DNA of 64,000 nt from Agromyces sp. H17E-10 (lineage in GTDB: Bacteria > Actinomycetota > Actinomycetes > Actinomycetales > Microbacteriaceae): NCBI RefSeq assembly GCF_022919715.1, contig NZ_CP095042.1, positions 3,100,001 through 3,164,000 on the forward strand, read 5' to 3'. The notes under the pieces were generated by a model. That model saw nothing but the letters and a program-made list of their open reading frames with translations. It searched no databases and was not told the origin of the DNA. Shown one piece after another: positions 49,037-58,505 of this stretch. Position numbers and translations under genes: made by a program. The stretch's first letter is position 1; every line of letters begins with the position of its first letter.

Positions 49037-50281
49037 ATGGACGACGAACGACTGGTCATCGTCGGCGGGGGCCTCGCCGGCGCCCGTGCGGCGGAAGGGG
49101 CGCGGGAGGCGGGGCACACCGGGCCCATCACGATCGTGGCCGGAGAGGACGCGATGCCGTACATCCGGCCGCCGCTCTCGAAGGAGTACCTCGACGGCTC
49201 GGCGGAGCGCGACGTCGTCGACGTGCACCCCGCCGAGTGGTACGCCGACGAGCGGGTCGAGGTGCTGCGCGGCGTGCGGGCGACCGCACTCGACACGGCA
49301 GGGCGCCGCGTGCGTCTCGCCGACGATCGCACGCTCGACTACGGGCGGCTCCTGCTCGCGACCGGGGCGAGCGCGAGGCGTTGGCGCTCACCCGAGGGCG
49401 ACCTCGACGGTGTGCGGGTGCTGCGCACCTTCCCCGACTCCGAACGGCTGCGCGCGGCGCTGGGCGGCGGCGGGCGCCGCATGGTCGCGATCGGGGCCGG
49501 CTGGATCGGCCTCGAGGCGACCGCCGCGGCTCGCGGCTACGGCGACGACGTGACGGTGATCGCCCCCGAGGCCGTGCCGCTCGCCGCGGCCGTCGGCACC
49601 GCCGTCGGCGAGGTCTTCGCCGAGCTCCACCGGGCGCACGGGGTCGACCTGCGCATGTCGACGGGCGTGGCCGGCATCCGCGGCGCCGAGGGCCGGGTGA
49701 CCGGCGTCGAGCTCGACACGGGCGAGACGGTGCCGGCCGATCTCGTGCTCGTCGGCATCGGTGCGGTACCCGAGACCGGCCTCGCGGAAACGGCCGGGCT
49801 CGAGGTGCGGAACGGCATCGTGACGGATGCCTCCTTCCGCACGAGCGCCGACGACGTGTTCGCCGTGGGCGACGTCGCGAGCGTCTACCATCCCGTGCTC
49901 CAGGCCCACCTGCGCATCGAGCACTGGGCCAACGCCGAGAACGCCGGCCGGGCAGCGGGCCGCGCGATGGCCGGTGACGAGGTGGCGTACGACGAGATCC
50001 CGTACTTCTACACCGACCAGTACGATCTCGGCATGGAGTACTCGGGCTACGGCACCCTCGCCGACGGCGTCGAACCCGTCTTCCGCGGTGACCGGGCCGC
50101 GCGCGAGTTCATCGCGTTCTGGCAGCGCGAGGGGCGCGTCGTCGCGGGCATGAACGTGAACGTCTGGGACGTCAACGACCAGGTGCAGCAGCTCATCCGC
50201 TCGGGCGCCCGCATCGACTCCGGCCGGCTCACCGACCCGGCGGTGCCCCTCGAGCGGCTCGTCGCCGAGGCGACCGCGTGA
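49037..50281 (+). CDS. Ferredoxin/rubredoxin reductase-like FAD-NAD(P) flavoprotein
   Basis: 414 residues of the BphA4/putidaredoxin-reductase class: FAD motif IVGGGLAGARAAEGAR, PYIRPPLSKEYL, NAD site AIGAGWIGLEATAAARG, VFAVGDVAS, and C-terminal reductase domain with IEHWANAENAG and YFYTDQYDLGMEYSG. It passes electrons from NAD(P)H to a small Fe-S protein; no ferredoxin gene is adjacent. One base separates it from folE's stop codon; its own stop overlaps the next GTG start. Confidence 0.92.
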   Translation: MDDERLVIVGGGLAGARAAEGAREAGHTGPITIVAGEDAMPYIRPPLSKEYLDGSAERDVVDVHPAEWYADERVEVLRGVRATALDTAGRRVRLADDRTLDYGRLLLATGASARRWRSPEGDLDGVRVLRTFPDSERLRAALGGGGRRMVAIGAGWIGLEATAAARGYGDDVTVIAPEAVPLAAAVGTAVGEVFAELHRAHGVDLRMSTGVAGIRGAEGRVTGVELDTGETVPADLVLVGIGAVPETGLAETAGLEVRNGIVTDASFRTSADDVFAVGDVASVYHPVLQAHLRIEHWANAENAGRAAGRAMAGDEVAYDEIPYFYTDQYDLGMEYSGYGTLADGVEPVFRGDRAAREFIAFWQREGRVVAGMNVNVWDVNDQVQQLIRSGARIDSGRLTDPAVPLERLVAEATA

Positions 50282-51201
50282 CGGCCGCGCCCGCCGGCTG
50301 GGTCGACCCGCAGCTCGCCCGACCGGTGCGCGTGATCGGAGGGCGCGAGGTCGACTTCCGGCGGGAGGTCGCCGTCATGGCGGTGGTCAACCGCACGCCC
50401 GACTCCTTCTACGATCGCGGGGCGACGTTCGGCCTCGACGCGGCCGTCGAGGCCGGCCGCCGCGCGATCGAGGCCGGCGCGGCGTGGATCGACATCGGCG
50501 GGGCGAAGTTCGGTCCCGGTCCGGCCATCCCGATCGCCGAGGAGATCGACCGCGTGGTGCCGGTCGTCGCCGCGCTCGCCGACGCCGGTGCCGCGCTCTC
50601 GGTCGACACCTTCCACGCCGAGGTCGCGGCCGCCGCGCTCGCCGCGGGCGCCGACGTGATCAACGACACCACCGGCGTGCACGACCCCGCGCTCGCCGAG
50701 GTCGTGGCCGACTCCGAGGCGACGCTCGTCATCACGCACAGTCGCGCCGAGCCGCGCCAGTGGTTCCCGAAGCCGCAGTACGACGACGTCGTCGGCGACA
50801 TCAGCGCCTTCCTCGAACAGCGCGTCGCCCTCGCCGTCTCGCGGGGCGTGCCCGAGGAGCGCATCGTGCTCGACCCGGGCCACGACCTCAACAAGAACAC
50901 GTTGCAGACGCTCGAACTCACTCGCCGGTTCGGCGAGTTCACCCGGCTCGGCTTCCCGCTCGTCGCGGCCGTGTCGAACAAGGACTTCATCGGCGAGAGC
51001 CTCGACCGGCCGCGCGGCGAACGCCTCGCCGGGTCGATCGCCGCCGCCGTGTTCTGCACGATGCAGGGCGCGCGCATCCTGCGCATGCACAACATCGCCG
51101 AGTCCGTGGACGCGGCCCGCATGGTCGAGGCGATCATGGGGTGGCGTGAACCGGCGTACCTCAAGCACAACGTGGTCGACGGACCGAACGAGGAGCCGTG
51201 A
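50278..51201 (+). CDS. FolP2-like dihydropteroate synthase homologue lacking the canonical pABA loop
   Basis: 307-residue TIM-barrel of the pterin-binding family. The N-terminal motif reads VVNRTPDSFYDRGATF (residues 36-51), as in mycobacterial FolP2, not VNVTPDSFSDGG of true FolP; the sulfonamide/pABA loop GGESTRPG is replaced by GGAKFGPG (74-81). Pterin-site features remain (SVDT, INDTTGVHD, LDPGHDLNKN, SNKDFIGE, RMHNI). M. leprae FolP2 lacks dihydropteroate synthase activity, so another pterin substrate is likely. GTG start overlaps the upstream stop (GTGA), as does its own stop with the next gene. Confidence 0.88.
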   Translation: MTAAPAGWVDPQLARPVRVIGGREVDFRREVAVMAVVNRTPDSFYDRGATFGLDAAVEAGRRAIEAGAAWIDIGGAKFGPGPAIPIAEEIDRVVPVVAALADAGAALSVDTFHAEVAAAALAAGADVINDTTGVHDPALAEVVADSEATLVITHSRAEPRQWFPKPQYDDVVGDISAFLEQRVALAVSRGVPEERIVLDPGHDLNKNTLQTLELTRRFGEFTRLGFPLVAAVSNKDFIGESLDRPRGERLAGSIAAAVFCTMQGARILRMHNIAESVDAARMVEAIMGWREPAYLKHNVVDGPNEEP

Positions 51202-51950
51202 GCGCCATGATGATCGGCGACGAGCGATCCGGCCGGACGCCGGGCCCGGGGCGCGAAGCCCTGCTCGCGGCGTACGACATCGCCGATCGACAGGCGCCGC
51301 GCGTGCGCATGAACTTCGTCGCGAGCCTCGACGGCGCGGTCACGATCGACGGCCGCTCGGGCGGGCTCGGCGACGCAGCCGACCGGCTCGCCATGGACGT
51401 CATGCGCACCCTCGCCGACGTGGTGCTCGTCGGGGCCGGCACGGTCCGGGTCGAGGGCTACGGCGGCGTGCAATTGTCGCGCGACGACGTCGCCTGGCGT
51501 CGCGAGCACGGACTCGCCGACCAGCCGCGGCTCGCGGTGGTGTCATCGGCGCTCGAGCTCGAGCCGCAGCATCCCTTCTTCGCCGAGGCGGTCACCCGCC
51601 CCGTCGTGGTGACCCACGCGGCATCCGACGCGGGGCGGCGCTCAGCGCTCGCCGAGGTCGCCGACGTGCTCGTGTGCGGCGAGCGGGCCGCCGACCTGCG
51701 CCTCGCGGTCGACGAGCTCGCGGCTGCTGGGCTGCCGCAGGTGCTCTGCGAGGGCGGCCCGCACCTGTTCGGGTCGCTGCTCGATGCCGACCGGGTCGAC
51801 GAGCTGTGTCTCAGCCTCAGCCCGACGATCGTCGGCGGCGACACCGGGCGCATCGTGCGCGGCGTGCCCGAGCACGATCGCCCGATGCGGCTCGTGCACG
51901 CCATCCCGGCGGGCGACCTGCTGCTGCTGCGGTACGAGCGCGCCCGCTGA
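51198..51950 (+). CDS. RibD C-terminal-type (dihydrofolate-reductase-like) reductase
   Basis: 250 residues, RibD_C fold: VRMNFVASLDGAVTIDGRSGGLG, LADVVLVGAGTVRVEGYGG (NADPH loop), PQVLCEGGPHLFGSLLDADRVDELCLSLSP and GDLLLLRYERAR. The deaminase half of RibD is missing. Relatives reduce riboflavin precursors; mycobacterial Rv2671 can act as a dihydrofolate reductase. In this operon a pterin or dihydrofolate-like substrate is the natural guess. GTG at 51198 overlaps folP2-like stop; ATGs at 51207/51210 are alternatives. Terminator follows. Confidence 0.88.
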   Translation: MSAMMIGDERSGRTPGPGREALLAAYDIADRQAPRVRMNFVASLDGAVTIDGRSGGLGDAADRLAMDVMRTLADVVLVGAGTVRVEGYGGVQLSRDDVAWRREHGLADQPRLAVVSSALELEPQHPFFAEAVTRPVVVTHAASDAGRRSALAEVADVLVCGERAADLRLAVDELAAAGLPQVLCEGGPHLFGSLLDADRVDELCLSLSPTIVGGDTGRIVRGVPEHDRPMRLVHAIPAGDLLLLRYERAR

Positions 51951-51985
51951 GGCCCGTCGCCGGCAGCCGGTGCCCGCGACGGGCC
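51951..51985. terminator. Bidirectional terminator
   Basis: 10-bp perfect outer stem GGCCCGTCGC/GCGACGGGCC with an inner CCGG-CAG-CCGG foldback, between convergent reductase and helicase genes. Confidence 0.8.
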
Positions 51986-51986
51986 G

Positions 51987-53630
51987 TCAGGCCGCCGCGA
52001 GCGCGTGCGCGTCGAGGATCGTGTAGCTGTAGCCCTGCTCGGCGAGGAACCGCTGCCGGTTCTGCGCGAAGTCCTGGTCGACGGTGTCGCGGGCGACGAG
52101 GGTGTAGAAGTTCGCGCTGAGTCCCGACTCCTTCGGTCGGAGGAGCCGGCCGAGGCGTTGCGCCTCCTCCTGGCGGGAGCCGTACGAGCCCGAGACCTGG
52201 ATCGCGACCGTCGCCTCGGGCAGGTCGACCGAGAAGTTCGCGACCTTCGACACCACCAGGACCGGTGTCACCCCGTCGCGGAACTCCTGGAACAGGCGCT
52301 CGCGTTCGTCGACGGGCGTCGAGCCGGTGAGCTGCGGGGCACCGAGGGTCTCGGCGAGCTCGTCGATCTGGTCGAGGTACTGTCCGATCACGAGGATGCG
52401 CTCGCCCGCGTGGCGGGCGACGAGCTCCTTCACGACACCGAGCTTGGCGGGTGCGGTCGCCGCGAGCCGGTAGCGCTCGTCGTCGGCGGATGCCGCGTAC
52501 GCGAGCCGCTCCGACTGGGGGAGGTCGATGCGCACCTCGTAGCAGGCGGCGGGCGAGATGAAGCCCTGCGCCTCGATCTCCTTCCAGGGGGCGTCGAAGC
52601 GCTTCGGCCCGATGAGGCTGAACACGTCGCCCTCGCGGCCGTCCTCGCGCACGAGCGTCGCGGTGAGGCCGAGCCGCCGCCGCGCCTGCAGCTCGGCGGT
52701 GAGCTTGAACACGGGCGCCGGCAGCAGGTGCACCTCGTCGTAGACGACGAGGCCCCAGTCGAGGGCGTCGAGGAGGGACAGGTGCGCGTACTCGCCCTTC
52801 CGCTTCGACGTGAGGATCTGGTAGGTCGCGATCGTGACGGGCTTGACCTCCTTCACCTGACCGGAGTACTCGCCGATCTCGTCGGCGGTGAGGCTCGTGC
52901 GCTTCAGCAGTTCGTCGCGCCACTGCCTCGCGCTCACCGTGTTCGTGACGAGGATGAGCGTCGTCGTCTTCGCCGTCGCCATCGCCCCCGCGCCGACGAG
53001 GGTCTTGCCCGCCCCGCACGGCAGCACGACGACGCCCGAGCCGCCGTCGAAGAAGTTGTCGACGGCGTGCTGCTGGTAGTCGCGCAGGTGCCAGCCGTTC
53101 TCGACGAGGTCGATCTCGTGGGGAGTGCCGGGCGTGTAGCCGGCGAGGTCCTCGGCGGGCCAGCCGAGCTTCACGAGCTCCTGCTTGAGCTGCCCGCGCG
53201 CCCACGCCGCCACGAGGAAGCTGTCGTCGCCCTGCCGTTCGCCGACGAGCGGTGCGATCTTCTTCGCCCCGACCACCTCGGTGAGCACGGCGAGATCGGT
53301 GCTGCGCAGGCGCAGGGCGCCGTCGTCGGTTCGATCGATCACGAGCCGGCCGTAGCGGCCCACGGTCTCGCGCAGGTCGACGGCGACCGTCTGCGGCACC
53401 GGGAACTTCGCGTACCGCTCGAGGGTGCCGAGCATGTCGTCGGCGTCGTGGCCGGCCGCTCTCGCGTTCCAGAGTCCGAGCCGCGTGATGCGGTAGGTGT
53501 GCACGTGCTCGGGTGCGCGTTCGAGCTCGGCGAACACGGCGAGATCGTGCCGCGCGTCCTCCGCGAGGGGGTGCGCGACCTCGAGCAGGACCGTGCGGTC
53601 GCTCTGAACGATGAGGGGGCCGTCCGACAT
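51987..53630 (-). CDS. XPB/ERCC3-type DNA repair helicase
   Basis: 547 residues. Superfamily-2 motifs in order: Q-like LRDYQQHAVDNF, Walker A LPCGAGKTLVG, DEVH box VVYDEVHLLP, LGLTATLVREDGREGDVFSLIGPKR (RED motif typical of XPB), VSKVANFSVDLPEA and QRLGRLLRPK. An N-terminal XPB domain (about 1-180) precedes. A DNA-dependent ATPase/3'-5' helicase found in actinobacteria (Rv0861c-like). Start at 53630; TAGACT lies eight bases upstream, so the leader is very short. Confidence 0.93.
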   Translation of the reverse strand: MSDGPLIVQSDRTVLLEVAHPLAEDARHDLAVFAELERAPEHVHTYRITRLGLWNARAAGHDADDMLGTLERYAKFPVPQTVAVDLRETVGRYGRLVIDRTDDGALRLRSTDLAVLTEVVGAKKIAPLVGERQGDDSFLVAAWARGQLKQELVKLGWPAEDLAGYTPGTPHEIDLVENGWHLRDYQQHAVDNFFDGGSGVVVLPCGAGKTLVGAGAMATAKTTTLILVTNTVSARQWRDELLKRTSLTADEIGEYSGQVKEVKPVTIATYQILTSKRKGEYAHLSLLDALDWGLVVYDEVHLLPAPVFKLTAELQARRRLGLTATLVREDGREGDVFSLIGPKRFDAPWKEIEAQGFISPAACYEVRIDLPQSERLAYAASADDERYRLAATAPAKLGVVKELVARHAGERILVIGQYLDQIDELAETLGAPQLTGSTPVDERERLFQEFRDGVTPVLVVSKVANFSVDLPEATVAIQVSGSYGSRQEEAQRLGRLLRPKESGLSANFYTLVARDTVDQDFAQNRQRFLAEQGYSYTILDAHALAAA

Positions 53631-53703
53631 GACCGACCAGTCTACGCCCGCTTCGTGAACGACCGGCCGGCGCGGATGCCCCGGGGCGACCGCGCAGCCG
53701 GCA

Positions 53704-55557
53704 TCAGACCTCCGTGGCCGGCGCCGGCGCGACCGCCGCGATGGCCGACAGGGGCAGCGTCCGCTCGATGTCGGCCTTGTGGTCACGGGCGCGCAGGCGA
53801 CCGTTCGCGACGCTCGCGGGGGCGAGCAGGTAGTCGGCGGTGTCTCCGCCCGGCATCCGCACCGTCACGGTGAGCGTCTCCTTCGAACGGGCGGCCGCCT
53901 CGAGCTGGCGGGCGAGCCACGCCTCCTCGGTGCCGTCGCCGGCCTGCGTCGCCTCGAGCCGGTCGAGCAGGGTCGCGATCGGGTCGGCCCGCTGCGCGAC
54001 CACGGGAGTCGGTGCCAGCCGGTGCCGCTGCAGCCGCACGATCTCGCCGCGCGCGTCTTCGGCGGCGACCGGGTACTTCGCGTCGGAGAGCGCCCAGAAG
54101 ACGACCTCGGGTGCGAATCGGGTGAGCAGCCGGTGCTGGCCGGTGCGGCGCAGGGCGAGCGAGGCGAGCGCCTGGTCGACGGCGAGCGTGCCGATCAGCT
54201 CGGCGTCGTCGGACCGGATCGACGCCTGCGCCGGCGCCTCGGACTCGGCAGCGGCGCTCACCCGCACCGTGCCGAAACGGTCGGCGGCCTCCGAGACGAG
54301 GTAGGCGAGCGGCTGCGGGATGCCGGTCAGCGAGATCGACGACAGGAACTCGAGGATCGAGTCGGCGCGCTCGCCCGCGGCCAGTGCCCGGTTCACGGAT
54401 GCCGCGCTCACGCGATACGTCGAGGCGAGGTCGCGCGCCTCGACGTCGGCGATGCCGCGCAGGCGTGCGTCGAGCTCGGGCTCGAGCGGGCCGGGCGCGA
54501 CGATGGAGAGGTCGTGCTGCAGGTACACCCGGTCGACCTGGGCCGGGAAGTGGGCCGCGACGAGGTCGGCGGCGCGCTCGATCTCGCCCGCGAGCACCAG
54601 CCGGGCGGCCTCGACGGGTTCGCCGGAGACGGCGAGCCCGAGGGCCTCGGCCTCGCCGAAGAGCCGCTCGAGGCCGTCGTCGAGCCAGGTGCCACCGGCC
54701 GGATAGAGCCAGCGCACGTCGTCGAGCAGCGCGCCCGAGGTGAGCGGGTCGCTGCGACGGGCGACGAGCTCGCGCAACGTCTCGGGAATTCGGTCGCGCC
54801 AGCACGACGCGAGCACGAGCCAGCGGCCGCGGGCGGACTCGAGCGACCACTCTGCTCCACGGTCGGACTCGAGCCAGTACGCGCCGTCGCGAACGACGAG
54901 CCCGGCTTCGTCGGCGCGATGGAAGAGCCGGGGCAGTTCGTCGAGCCCCGTGCCGCTCGCCTCGGCGAGCCGCTTGGAGTCGGGCAGCGCGAGGCCGCCC
55001 TTCGCGAGTTCGCGTGCGGGCTGGGCGCCGAGCGCGGCGAGCAGCTCGGCGGTCGCCGCGACCGTGGCATAGGCGACGTCGGAGGAGCGGCGTTCGAGCA
55101 GGCTGCGGTCGACCGGGTCGTCGCCGACGAGCACCGGGGGAGCGGGTGCCGCGAGCTCGGCGAGCGTCGGCAGGTCGTCGCCGAGCCGGGGCACCAGCCG
55201 GCCCGCGACGGCGGCGGGCACGTGCACGAGATCGCCCGTGCGCACCAGGAGGAGCCACCCGGCCAGGCGGTCGATGCTCGGGCCCGAGGCATCCGCGATC
55301 GTCGCGGGGGCGCCGAGCTCGGCGAGCAGGCGACGCACGCCGTCGACCGTCGCACCCGGCTCGGCCGACGCGGCGAGCACCGCGAGCCGGGGCCGGTCGA
55401 GACGCGAGATCGCCCGATCGACCGAGTCGGGAGCGAGGAGCGCCTCGGCGAGGTCGAAGAGATCGCTCACGCCTGCGGTGTCGAACTCGCGCGATCGGAG
55501 TGCTGCGGCGAGATCGTCCCGTGGCAGCTCGCGAAGTCGTCCGGCGAGTTCGAGCAT
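53704..55557 (-). CDS. Helicase-associated (XPB_DRII-type) protein
   Basis: 617 residues, mainly helical, rich in Ala/Arg/Leu. It matches the large actinobacterial protein family encoded directly upstream of XPB (Rv0862c-like), with a C-terminal helicase-associated domain (VYLQHDLSIVAPGPLEPEL, RTGQHRLLTRFAPEVVFWALS). No catalytic motif is visible; a scaffold or damage-recognition partner of XPB is inferred from pairing. Starts MLELAGRLRELPRDD at 55557. Confidence 0.8.
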   Translation of the reverse strand: MLELAGRLRELPRDDLAAALRSREFDTAGVSDLFDLAEALLAPDSVDRAISRLDRPRLAVLAASAEPGATVDGVRRLLAELGAPATIADASGPSIDRLAGWLLLVRTGDLVHVPAAVAGRLVPRLGDDLPTLAELAAPAPPVLVGDDPVDRSLLERRSSDVAYATVAATAELLAALGAQPARELAKGGLALPDSKRLAEASGTGLDELPRLFHRADEAGLVVRDGAYWLESDRGAEWSLESARGRWLVLASCWRDRIPETLRELVARRSDPLTSGALLDDVRWLYPAGGTWLDDGLERLFGEAEALGLAVSGEPVEAARLVLAGEIERAADLVAAHFPAQVDRVYLQHDLSIVAPGPLEPELDARLRGIADVEARDLASTYRVSAASVNRALAAGERADSILEFLSSISLTGIPQPLAYLVSEAADRFGTVRVSAAAESEAPAQASIRSDDAELIGTLAVDQALASLALRRTGQHRLLTRFAPEVVFWALSDAKYPVAAEDARGEIVRLQRHRLAPTPVVAQRADPIATLLDRLEATQAGDGTEEAWLARQLEAAARSKETLTVTVRMPGGDTADYLLAPASVANGRLRARDHKADIERTLPLSAIAAVAPAPATEV

Positions 55558-55566
55558 CGTCTCCGC

Positions 55567-55842
55567 TCAGCTCGATCCGGCGCGCGTCTCGCGCGATCGT
55601 CGGGTCGCGTTCACGATCAGCAGGATGATCAGGAGGACGAACGCGATCGGCAGGCCGAACCACGGGAACATGATGACGATCGGCCACGCACCGTGGCTGA
55701 AGCCGTCGTCGGCACCGGCTCCTGCGGCGCTGCCGATGATGACGGCGAAGAACGCGACGATCGAGCAGCCGACGAGCGCCGCGAACATGACGGCGAGAAT
55801 GCGTTCGGCGCGATGATCGGTGACAGGGCCGGATTCACTCAC
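55567..55842 (-). CDS. Small membrane protein with two helices
   Basis: 91 residues: short acidic N-terminus, hydrophobic segments at about 15-40 and 54-77, basic tail ATRRSRETRAGSS. GTG start at 55842. It lies nine bases before the helicase-associated gene in the same direction and may be co-transcribed. No family recognised. Confidence 0.65.
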   Translation of the reverse strand: MSESGPVTDHRAERILAVMFAALVGCSIVAFFAVIIGSAAGAGADDGFSHGAWPIVIMFPWFGLPIAFVLLIILLIVNATRRSRETRAGSS

Positions 55843-55888
55843 TCGTCAAGGATAGGGCAGCCGGGCCGCGCATGGGTCGGCGGGACTC

Positions 55889-55953
55889 TAGACTGGAGGT
55901 TGAACGGCGCGTTGCTCTCGGCGCGCCGTGCGACGTATAAGCGAGGTTCTGCG
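55889..55953 (+). promoter_or_regulatory. -10 element and leader of the cold-shock operon
   Basis: TAGACT at 55889-55894 is a likely -10. The following ~50-base leader holds a GGCGCG/CGCGCC hairpin and GAGG seven bases before the ATG at 55954. Confidence 0.5.
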
Positions 55954-56334
55954 ATGCCCACCGGCAAGGTCAAGTTCTACGACGAGGAGAAGGGGTTCGG
56001 CTTCATCAGCTCCGATGACGGCCAGGAGGTCTTCCTCCACGCCTCTGCGCTTCCCGCCGGCGCGACCGTGCGTGCGGGCTCGAAGGTCGAGTTCGGCATC
56101 GCCGACGGCCGGCGCGGCCCGCAGGCGCTGTCGGTGCGCGTCATCGACGCACCGCCGAGCCTCGCGAAGATGAACCGCCGCTCTGCCGACGACATGGCCG
56201 TCGTCGTCGAAGACCTCGTGAAGTGGCTCGACGCCGCCGGCAGCGACCTGCGTCGCGGCCGATACCCCGACAAGGCCCGCGGCCGACAGATCGCGGCGCT
56301 GCTGCGCAAGGTGGCTGACGAGCTGGATGCCTGA
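55954..56334 (+). CDS. Cold-shock-domain protein with helical C-terminal extension (CspB-like)
   Basis: 126 residues. Cold-shock domain 1-68 with KGFGFISS (RNP1) and EVFLHASAL (RNP2), then about 55 residues predicted helical and basic (MNRRSADDMAVVVEDLVKWL, YPDKARGRQIAALLRKV). The extended form is common in actinobacteria and is distinct from the 67-residue CspA at 41289. Its last eight bases overlap the DUF3027 start, so the two are coupled. Confidence 0.9.
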   Translation: MPTGKVKFYDEEKGFGFISSDDGQEVFLHASALPAGATVRAGSKVEFGIADGRRGPQALSVRVIDAPPSLAKMNRRSADDMAVVVEDLVKWLDAAGSDLRRGRYPDKARGRQIAALLRKVADELDA

Positions 56335-57076
56335 GCGGGACGAGACCGAGATCGAGCTCGACGCTGCGGACGTGGTGGTCGAGGCCGAAGAGTCCGGCGA
56401 GGCCGAGCCGGTCGAGCCGGCCGAGACGGTTGAGACGGCCGAGCTCGTCGCCTTCGTCGCCGACGAGGTGCTGCTCGCCTCGGCGGGCCTCGCGCAGCGC
56501 GCGTTGCTCGAGGTGACGGCACCCGAGACCGTCGGTTCGGTGGTCGGGCACATCGCCGAGGGCGAGCAGGTGCTCACGCTGCTGTTCGCCGCGGATCTCG
56601 CGGGATACCCCGGCTGGCACTGGAGCGTCACGATCGCCCGCCTCGACGACGCGGAGCCGACCGTGCTCGAGACCGAGCTCATGCCGGGTGAGCGTGCGCT
56701 CCTCGCGCCCGAGTGGGTGCCCTGGTCGGAGCGGCTCGCCGAGTACCGCGCGGCCCAGGTCGCGGCCGCGGCCGAAGCCGCAGCGGCCGGCGACGACGAG
56801 CTCGACGACGACGCCGACCACGACGAGGCATCGGTCGACGACGAGTTCGACGACGACGAGGGCTTCGACGACGACGGTGACGACGACTTCGACGAGGACG
56901 GTCTCGACGAGGACGGCGACGACGGACTGGCAGCCGACGACGACTTCGACGGCATCGACATCGACGCGCTCGACGAGCAGTCGGCGACCGACGAGCAGTC
57001 GGCGACCGACGACGGTGACGACGAGCTCGATGCGGCCGGTCAGGCGTCCGGGGCGGACGAGCCCGACGACGACTGA
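56327..57076 (+). CDS. DUF3027 protein with long acidic tail
   Basis: 249 residues. The conserved part is about 35-145 (ADEVLLASAGLAQRALLEV, GWHWSVTIARLDDAEPTVLETELMPG, LAPEWVPWSERLAEYR), typical DUF3027. Residues after 155 are almost wholly Asp/Glu with a repeated DEQSAT unit. Overlaps the cold-shock gene by eight bases and the convergent DUF2530 gene by 37 bases. Function unknown; the acidic tail may bind basic partners such as nucleic-acid-binding proteins. Confidence 0.85.
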   Translation: MPERDETEIELDAADVVVEAEESGEAEPVEPAETVETAELVAFVADEVLLASAGLAQRALLEVTAPETVGSVVGHIAEGEQVLTLLFAADLAGYPGWHWSVTIARLDDAEPTVLETELMPGERALLAPEWVPWSERLAEYRAAQVAAAAEAAAAGDDELDDDADHDEASVDDEFDDDEGFDDDGDDDFDEDGLDEDGDDGLAADDDFDGIDIDALDEQSATDEQSATDDGDDELDAAGQASGADEPDDD

Positions 57077-57315
57077 CGCACTCGCCGCCGCATCGCCTGC
57101 ACCACGACGAGGCCGATGACCCCGAGCGCGATGCCGACGGCGGCAGCGATCGTCAGCCAGCCGAGGCCCGCCGCTTCGAGCCGTTCGCCCGCCGAGAGGC
57201 AGACGACGAGCACCACGAGCCAGCCGAGCGTCCCGGCCAGCAGCGCCTTGCGCGCGTCGGCCCTGGCCGGCGCCGGGTCGGGTCGGCGCTCGCTCTCGCT
57301 CAGCCAGAGCCGCAC
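57040..57315 (-). CDS. DUF2530 membrane protein
   Basis: 91 residues starting GTG (VRLWLSESERRPDPAPARAD), with two membrane helices (about 28-45, 52-75) and a basic tail: the actinobacterial DUF2530 layout. It begins four bases after the serC stop in the same direction. Its 3' end overlaps that of DUF3027 by 37 bases on the other strand. Confidence 0.75.
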   Translation of the reverse strand: MRLWLSESERRPDPAPARADARKALLAGTLGWLVVLVVCLSAGERLEAAGLGWLTIAAAVGIALGVIGLVVVQAMRRRVRQSSSGSSAPDA

Positions 57316-57319
57316 GCGG

Positions 57320-58443
<1,124 letters not shown>

Positions 58444-58505
58444 CTAGCGAGGCGGTGACGGCCGGTAGGCTTGATGACGGGCCGCGACGCAATGGGAGGA
58501 CACGC

